From NCBI RefSeq assembly GCF_002847285.1, contig NZ_CP025407.1, forward strand, positions 5,054,501-5,118,500: 64,000 nt of DNA, read 5' to 3'. Each line of letters starts with the position of its first letter. Within the stretch, counting starts at the first letter, position 1. The notes below the pieces were generated by a model that was not told the DNA's origin, searched no databases, and saw only the letters and a list, made by a program, of their open reading frames with translations. The stretch is from Streptomyces sp. CMB-StM0423 (lineage in GTDB: Bacteria; Actinomycetota; Actinomycetes; Streptomycetales; Streptomycetaceae). Position numbers and translations under genes: made by a program. Shown in pieces: positions 58,640 to 64,000 of this stretch.

Positions 58640-61345
58640 ATGCCCGTCAACGAGAACGGCCGCACGGCAGGCAAGAGGCGCCGCCTCATCTACGTCGCGA
58701 TCGGGCTCGCCACCCTGCTGGTGCTGGGCGTCGGCGCCGCCGCGTTCTGGACCGTCAGCACGGTGCGCGACTCCTTCCCGCAGACCACCGGATCGCTCAA
58801 ACTGCCCGGTCTGGCCTCGCCGGTCACGGTCAAGCGCGACGCCCGCGGGGTGCCGACGCTGTACGGGGACACCGCCGAGGACCTCTTCCGCGCACAGGGC
58901 TTCGTGCACGCGCAGGACCGCTTCTGGGAGATGGACGTCCGCCGGCACATGACGTCGGGCCGGCTGTCGGAGATGTTCGGCAAGGACCAGGTCGAGACGG
59001 ACGAGTTCCTGCGCACGCTGGGCTGGCGCCAGGTGGCGCAGAAGGAGTACGACGAGGAGCTCTCGGGGGAGACCAAGAAGTACCTGCGCGCCTACGCCGA
59101 CGGGGTCAACGCCTACCTCGCGGACCACAGCGGCTCCAGCCTGTCCGTGGAGTACGCCGCCCTGGGGTTCGTCAACGACTACGAGCCGGAGAAGTGGACC
59201 CCCGTCGACTCCGTCGCCTGGCTGAAGGCGATGGCGTGGGACCTGCGGGCCAACGTCGAGGACGAGATAGATCGCTCGCTGCTGTCCCAGCGCTTCGACG
59301 AGGGCGAGATCGCGGACCTGTACCCGCCGTACCCGTACAAGCGCAACAAGCCCATCGTGGACGGAGACACCGCCACCACCGACGGCTACGAGCCGCGGAG
59401 CGCCGGCGGGGCGCAGGGGGTGGAGAACACGTACAGCACCGCCTCCGAGGGACTCAGCAGCCAGATGGGCTCGCTGGCGAAGACCATGGACGACATCCCC
59501 TCCCTCCTCGGCCCCAGCGGCAGCGGCATCGGCTCCAACTCCTGGGTCGTCTCCGGCGACCTGACCACCACGGAAAAGCCCCTCCTCGCCAACGACCCGC
59601 ACCTGTCCGCGCAGCTCCCCTCCGTGTGGTACCAGATGGGGCTGCAGTGCACCCGCGTCAGCGACGACTGCCCGTACGAGGTCAGCGGCTTCTCCTTCTC
59701 CGGCATGCCGGGCGTGGTCATAGGTCACAACGCCGACATCTCCTGGGGGCTGACCAACCTCGGTGCCGACGTCGCCGACCTGTATCTGGAGAAGGTCGAG
59801 GACGACGGGTACCTGTACGACGGCAAGACGCGCGAGTTCGGCACCCGCGAGGAGCTGATCAAGGTCGCGGACGGCGAGGACAAGCGCATCACCGTACGCA
59901 CCACGCGCAACGGACCCGTGATCTCCGACCGCAGCGACGAACTGGCCGAGGTGGGCAAGGAAGCCCCCGTCGGCAACTCCGCGCCCGACCGCGGCGACGG
60001 CTACGCCGTCTCGCTGCGCTGGACCGCCCTGGAGCCGTCCAGCACCATGGACGCCGTCTTCGGCATCAACAAGGCGGCGGACTTCGAGGAGTTCCGCGAA
60101 GCCGCCCGCGACTTCGCCGTGCCCTCGCAGAACCTCGTCTACGCCGACACCGACGGCAACATCGGCTACCAGGCGCCCGGCAAGATCCCGCAGCGCGGCA
60201 GCGGCGACGGCAGCCTGCCCGCGCCCGGCTGGGACCCGGCGTACTCCTGGGACGGCTACATCCCCTTCGACGCGCTGCCCTGGGAGCTGAACCCCGACCG
60301 CGGCTACATCGTCACCGCCAACCAGGCCGTCGTCGACGAGAACGACTACCCGTATCTTCTGACCACCGACCCCGGCTACGGCACCCGCAGCCACCGCATC
60401 TCCGGCCTCATCAAGGAGAAGATCAAGGACGGCGGGAAGATCTCCCCCGACGACATGCGCACCATGCAGCTCGACAACCACAGCGAGATCGCCGAACTCC
60501 TCACTCCGCTGCTGCTGGAGATCGAGATCGATGACCCGATGGTGCGCGAGGCCCAGGACCTGCTGAAGGACTGGGACTACAGCCAGGACACCGACTCCTC
60601 CGCAGCCGCGTACTTCAACGCCGTCTGGCGCAACATCCTCAAGCTCTCCTTCGGCGACAAGATGCCCAAGGAACTGCGCCCGGACGGCGAGTGCCTGCAC
60701 GTGCCGCCCGCCAACCCGGCGGCGAACCCCGACGGGCCCGCCACCGTCCGCGAGTGCGGCGAGCGCGACGCGGACGCCGCCCAGCCGGACGGCGGCGACC
60801 GGTGGTACGAGGTCGTACGGAGCATCCTCAAGGACGAGGACAGCCGCTGGTGGAAGACCACCGGCAGCGACGGCGAGCCCCTCGACGAGAACCGCGACGA
60901 GCTGTTCGAGCACGCCATGAACGACGCCCGCTGGGAGCTGACCGCCGAGCTGGGCAAGGACATCGACACCTGGTCCTGGGGCCGGCTGCACCAACTGATG
61001 CTGCGCAACCAGACGCTGGGCACCGAGGGCCCCGGCGTCGTGCAGTGGCTGCTCAACCGCGGCCCCTGGAACCTCAGCGGCGGCGAGGCCGCCGTCAACG
61101 CCACCGGCTGGAACGCGGCGGGCGGATACGACGTGCAGTGGGTGCCCTCGATGCGGATGGTGGTCGACCTGGCGGACCTCGACGCCTCGGGCTGGGTCAA
61201 CCTCTCCGGCGCCTCCGGGCACGCCTTCCACCCGAACTACACGGACCAGACGACGGCGTGGGCGAAGGGGGAGCTCTACGAGTGGGCGTTCTCCGACAAG
61301 GCGGTGCAGGAGGCCGCTGAGGACACGATGACGCTGTCGCCGTGA
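58640..61345 (+). CDS. Penicillin-acylase-family Ntn hydrolase
   Basis: A 901-residue protein with an N-terminal TM/signal helix (LIYVAIGLATLLVLGVGAAAF), an alpha-chain with GVPTLYGDTAEDLFRAQGFVHAQDRFWEMD, a spacer, and a beta-chain beginning at Ser299 (SNSWVVSG), the Ntn nucleophile. NGPVISD and ALEPSSTMDAV are typical later motifs. It may cleave amides such as N-acyl homoserine lactones, beta-lactam side chains or lipid amides, in the extracytoplasmic space. ATG 58640 is the start. Confidence 0.9.
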   Translation: MPVNENGRTAGKRRRLIYVAIGLATLLVLGVGAAAFWTVSTVRDSFPQTTGSLKLPGLASPVTVKRDARGVPTLYGDTAEDLFRAQGFVHAQDRFWEMDVRRHMTSGRLSEMFGKDQVETDEFLRTLGWRQVAQKEYDEELSGETKKYLRAYADGVNAYLADHSGSSLSVEYAALGFVNDYEPEKWTPVDSVAWLKAMAWDLRANVEDEIDRSLLSQRFDEGEIADLYPPYPYKRNKPIVDGDTATTDGYEPRSAGGAQGVENTYSTASEGLSSQMGSLAKTMDDIPSLLGPSGSGIGSNSWVVSGDLTTTEKPLLANDPHLSAQLPSVWYQMGLQCTRVSDDCPYEVSGFSFSGMPGVVIGHNADISWGLTNLGADVADLYLEKVEDDGYLYDGKTREFGTREELIKVADGEDKRITVRTTRNGPVISDRSDELAEVGKEAPVGNSAPDRGDGYAVSLRWTALEPSSTMDAVFGINKAADFEEFREAARDFAVPSQNLVYADTDGNIGYQAPGKIPQRGSGDGSLPAPGWDPAYSWDGYIPFDALPWELNPDRGYIVTANQAVVDENDYPYLLTTDPGYGTRSHRISGLIKEKIKDGGKISPDDMRTMQLDNHSEIAELLTPLLLEIEIDDPMVREAQDLLKDWDYSQDTDSSAAAYFNAVWRNILKLSFGDKMPKELRPDGECLHVPPANPAANPDGPATVRECGERDADAAQPDGGDRWYEVVRSILKDEDSRWWKTTGSDGEPLDENRDELFEHAMNDARWELTAELGKDIDTWSWGRLHQLMLRNQTLGTEGPGVVQWLLNRGPWNLSGGEAAVNATGWNAAGGYDVQWVPSMRMVVDLADLDASGWVNLSGASGHAFHPNYTDQTTAWAKGELYEWAFSDKAVQEAAEDTMTLSP

Positions 61346-61371
61346 GGCGTACGGGGCCGGCGCCCCGGCGG

Positions 61372-62187
61372 CTACGGCGGCGGGAAGCGGTGCACCGCGG
61401 AGGGCGTCACGGCGGCGGTCACGGGGCGGTCGTGGGGCTCGGCCGGTACGTGGTCGAGGACTTCGCCGTCGTAGAGGAGCACGACGAGGGCGGGCCCGGC
61501 GGCGGACGGCGCGCCGGCGGGGGGCGCGCCGGTGTCCGCTCCCGTACGCGGGGGGCTCACGCCCGTACGCCGGGCGCCCGCGCGGCCCGTACCGTCCGGG
61601 ACTCCGCCGCCGACACCGGCGTCATCACCGCCGCGGCCACCGCGGGCACTTCCGCCCCCTGCACCGCCGGCGCCCGCAGTTCCGCCGCCGACACCCCCGC
61701 CGTCACCATCCTCGCCGTCGACACCCACCGCCAGCCGCGCCAGCACCCGGTCGTACGACCCGCCGCCCCGCCCCAGCCGCAGCCCCCGGCCGTCGACGGC
61801 CAGCCCCGGCAGCAGCACCGCGTCCGCCGCCCGCACCGCCCCGGGACCCAGCCGCGGCCCGGCCGGCTCCAGCAGTCCGCGCCCGGCGGGCCGCAGCGCG
61901 TCGGGACCGCCGTACTCCGCCCAGTCCAGGTCGTCGTCCGCCAGCAGCACCGGCAGCAGCACCGCCGTCCCGCGCGCCCGCAGCGCCTCCAGCAGCTCGC
62001 GCGTGCCCGGTTCGCGCCCCACCGACACGTACGCCGCCACCGTCCGCGCCCCCGCCAGCTCCGGCAGCTCCAGCGCCCGCCGGGCCAGCCGCCGCGCCGC
62101 GGCCTCGGCCTCACCCCGCGGCACGGCGGCCCGCGCCGCGAGTAGGGTGCGGCGCAACGCCGCCTTTCTGGCCTGGTCGCTGCCCAC
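61372..62187 (-). CDS. 5-formyltetrahydrofolate cyclo-ligase with low-complexity insert
   Basis: A 271-residue enzyme converting 5-formyl-THF to 5,10-methenyl-THF with ATP. The core shows KAALRRTLLAARAAVP, VAAYVSVGREPGTRELL, VLLPGLAVDGRGLRLGRGGGSYDR and HDRPVTAAVTPSAVHRF. A normal enzyme is about 190-200 residues; here about 75 residues of Gly/Ala/Pro/Asp (GGGVGGGTAGAGGAGG) lie between SYDRVLARLA and PALVVLLYD. GTG 62187 is the start. It is divergent from galU. Confidence 0.85.
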   Translation of the reverse strand: MGSDQARKAALRRTLLAARAAVPRGEAEAAARRLARRALELPELAGARTVAAYVSVGREPGTRELLEALRARGTAVLLPVLLADDDLDWAEYGGPDALRPAGRGLLEPAGPRLGPGAVRAADAVLLPGLAVDGRGLRLGRGGGSYDRVLARLAVGVDGEDGDGGGVGGGTAGAGGAGGGSARGGRGGDDAGVGGGVPDGTGRAGARRTGVSPPRTGADTGAPPAGAPSAAGPALVVLLYDGEVLDHVPAEPHDRPVTAAVTPSAVHRFPPP

Positions 62188-62205
62188 TTGTCCGTACCTA
62201 CCCTT

Positions 62206-63126
62206 ATGGTGCTGAACATGGATTCTTCGCGTACTCGGATCACCAAGGCTGTCATCCCGGCCGCCGGCCTCGGTACCCGCTTCCTGCCGGCGACCAAGGC
62301 GACGCCGAAAGAGATGCTGCCCGTGGTCGACAAGCCCGCGATCCAGTACGTCGTCGAGGAGGCCGTCTCGGCCGGACTCACCGACGTCCTCATGATCACC
62401 GGGCGGAACAAGCGCCCGCTCGAAGACCACTTCGACCGCAACCACGAGCTGGAAGAGGCCCTGCGGAAGAAGGGCGACGACGGGCGCCTGGCGAAGGTCG
62501 CGGAGTCCAACGACCTGGCGAACATCCACTACGTCCGCCAGGGCGACCCCCGCGGCCTCGGCCACGCGGTGCTGTGCGCCGCCGAGCACGTCGGCGACCA
62601 GCCGTTCGCCGTCCTCCTCGGCGACGACCTGATCGACCCGCGCGACCCGCTGCTGGCCCGCATGGTGCGCGCCCAGGCCGACCACGGCGGCAGCGTCATC
62701 GCGCTGATGGAGGTCGACCCGGAGCAGATCCACCTCTACGGCTGCGCGGCCGTGGAGACCACCGCGGACAGTGACGTGGTGCGCGTCACCGACCTGATCG
62801 AGAAGCCGGCCGCCGCCGACGCGCCCAGCAACTACGCGGTCATCGGCCGCTATGTGCTCGACCCGGCGATCTTCGACGTGCTGCGCACGACAGAGCCCGG
62901 CCGGGGGAACGAGATCCAGCTCACCGACGCCCTGCAGCGGCTGGCGACGGACGAGGCGCTCGACAGCCCGGTGCACGGCGTGGTGTTCAAGGGCCGGCGG
63001 TACGACACGGGCGACCGCGGCGACTACCTGCGGGCGATCGTCCGCCTCGCGTGCGAGCGCGAGGACCTGGGCGCCGACCTGCGCGCGTGGCTGCGGAAGT
63101 ACGTCGCGGAGGAGATGGCGGATTGA
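62206..63126 (+). CDS. galU: UTP--glucose-1-phosphate uridylyltransferase
   Basis: A 306-residue nucleotidyltransferase: VIPAAGLGTRFLPATKATPKEMLP, VDKPAIQYVVEEA, FAVLLGDDLIDP, and GNEIQLTDALQRLA. It makes UDP-glucose for glycogen, trehalose and cell-wall sugars. ATG 62206 or ATG 62218 could be the start; neither has a clear ribosome site, so a short or absent leader is likely. The stop overlaps moeA at TTGA. Confidence 0.93.
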   Translation: MVLNMDSSRTRITKAVIPAAGLGTRFLPATKATPKEMLPVVDKPAIQYVVEEAVSAGLTDVLMITGRNKRPLEDHFDRNHELEEALRKKGDDGRLAKVAESNDLANIHYVRQGDPRGLGHAVLCAAEHVGDQPFAVLLGDDLIDPRDPLLARMVRAQADHGGSVIALMEVDPEQIHLYGCAAVETTADSDVVRVTDLIEKPAAADAPSNYAVIGRYVLDPAIFDVLRTTEPGRGNEIQLTDALQRLATDEALDSPVHGVVFKGRRYDTGDRGDYLRAIVRLACEREDLGADLRAWLRKYVAEEMAD

Positions 63127-64000
63127 GCGAGGCCGTGAAGGGGGCGACGGACGCGGGGGAGCAGAAGCAGGAGACCGGAGTGCAGGAGACAGGCGGCGCC
63201 GTCCGGGAGACGGGTGACGCGGCCCGGGAGGACCGGCCGGGGCGCCGGTCCGCCGGGGTGTGGTCCGTCGACGAGCACATCGACGACATACTGCGGCAGA
63301 TCCGCCCGTTGGAGCCGCTGGAGATGCAGTTGCTCGACGCCCAGGGCTGCGTCCTCGTAGAGGACGTCACCGCGGCCGTCGCCCTGCCGCCGTTCGACAA
63401 CAGCTCCATGGACGGGTACGCGGTCCGCACCGTCGACGTCGAGGGCGCGAGCGACGAGTTCCCCGCCGTCCTGCGCGTCGTCGGCGACGTACCGGCGGGC
63501 GGCGGGGGCGAGTTGCCGCACGTCGGCGCCGGCGAGGCCGCCCGCATCATGACCGGCGCCCCGCTGCCGCCCGGCACCCAGGCCGTCGTCCCGGTGGAGT
63601 GGACCGACGGCGGCACGGGCCGCGGCCGGGTCGACGCCATGCGCCCGCACAGCGAGTCGCCCGCGGGCGCCGGCGGCGCCGTGCGGATCTACGAGCCCGC
63701 CGGGACCGGCCGGCACGTGCGCACCCGCGGCAGCGACGTCCTCGCCGGCGACCTGGTGCTGCGCGCCGGCACCGTGCTCGGCCCGGCGCAGATCGGGCTG
63801 CTCGCCGCCATCGGCCGCGGCACGGTGCGGGTCCGCCCGCGCCCGCGGGTCGTCGTGCTGTCCACCGGCAGCGAGTTGGTGCCCCCGGGCGAGCACCTCG
63901 CCCCAGGACGTATCCACGACTCCAACAGCTACGCGCTGACCGCCGCCGCCCGCGACGCGGGCGCCATCGCCTACCGCGTGGGCGCCGTCGCCGACGATGC
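63123..64000 (+). CDS. moeA: Molybdopterin molybdenumtransferase MoeA, 3' end missing
   Basis: About 292 residues are present before the window ends. TTG 63123 overlaps the galU stop, with GGAGGAG nearby. After an unstructured Glu/Gly/Ala-rich 45-residue head, VDEHIDDILRQIRPLEP starts domain 1, then FDNSSMDGYAVR (the MoeA signature), IMTGAPLPPGTQAVVPVEW, LSTGSELVPPGE and HDSNSYALTAAARDAGA. It inserts molybdate into molybdopterin. The galU-moeA neighbourhood is conserved in Streptomyces. Confidence 0.93.
   Translation, partial: MSEAVKGATDAGEQKQETGVQETGGAVRETGDAAREDRPGRRSAGVWSVDEHIDDILRQIRPLEPLEMQLLDAQGCVLVEDVTAAVALPPFDNSSMDGYAVRTVDVEGASDEFPAVLRVVGDVPAGGGGELPHVGAGEAARIMTGAPLPPGTQAVVPVEWTDGGTGRGRVDAMRPHSESPAGAGGAVRIYEPAGTGRHVRTRGSDVLAGDLVLRAGTVLGPAQIGLLAAIGRGTVRVRPRPRVVVLSTGSELVPPGEHLAPGRIHDSNSYALTAAARDAGAIAYRVGAVADD

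Overview
The window is high-GC actinomycete chromosome, most likely Streptomyces or a close relative. Codon third positions are strongly G/C, and GTG/TTG starts and 4-base ATGA/GTGA overlaps are common. Markers of the group include an HrdD-type sigma factor, an LAxTG (class E sortase) surface protein, DUF2510 and DUF6801 proteins, and an mce cluster that carries its own ATPase gene. All calls come from reading the sequence; no database search was run.

Layout. 1-0.8 kb: the end of a cysteine-containing hypothetical protein and a small HTH protein. 0.8-3.4 kb: a reverse-strand operon of two ABBA-fold (NphB/CloQ-type) aromatic prenyltransferases on either side of a stand-alone TetR C-terminal domain with no DNA-binding domain. 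This is the most unusual locus in the window. 3.6-9.7 kb: cell-envelope genes (LAxTG surface protein, single-pass membrane protein, beta-helix lipoprotein, Tat-exported DyP peroxidase). 9.9 kb: tRNA-Arg(CCT). 10.1-13.7 kb: a secreted DUF6351 protein and a DUF2510 membrane protein. 13.8-20.7 kb: a lipid module (acyl-CoA ligase, thiolase, FabG4-like reductase, MaoC dehydratase, TetR regulator, SCP2 protein). Matching tandem dyads lie downstream of both promoters in this module. 20.7-23.6 kb: two paralogous PucR-type regulators. 23.9-27.9 kb: a frameshifted HAF-repeat gene and three secreted proteins.

28.2-42.9 kb: a complete mce lipid-transport operon of 14 genes (mceG, two yrbE permeases, mceA-F, four Mce-associated proteins) that ends in a lytic transglycosylase. 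Copies of ATTGTCA-N5-TGACAAT lie in the 1-kb region before it. 43-52 kb: OsmC, a TetR regulator, a 14-TM drug-exporter-type MFS protein, an LigB/DODA dioxygenase, a questin-oxidase-like protein, hrdD behind a SigR-type promoter, a DoxX-like protein beside a decayed ECF sigma gene, and a P1 (DmpA) peptidase. 52-64 kb: a small acidic protein, MscL, a SAF-domain protein, MTA phosphorylase, an FmdB zinc-ribbon gene behind a CIRCE-like element, an MFS protein, a CPA1 antiporter, a penicillin-acylase-family hydrolase, 5-formyl-THF cyclo-ligase, galU and the start of moeA.

How the parts may work together: the 13.8-20.7 kb module looks like fatty-acid/acyl-thioester metabolism under one TetR regulator. 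The mce operon is a lipid importer, possibly with its own peptidoglycan-opening enzyme. The prenyltransferase operon has no polyketide, phenazine or isoprenoid genes around it, so its aromatic substrate must come from elsewhere in the genome.
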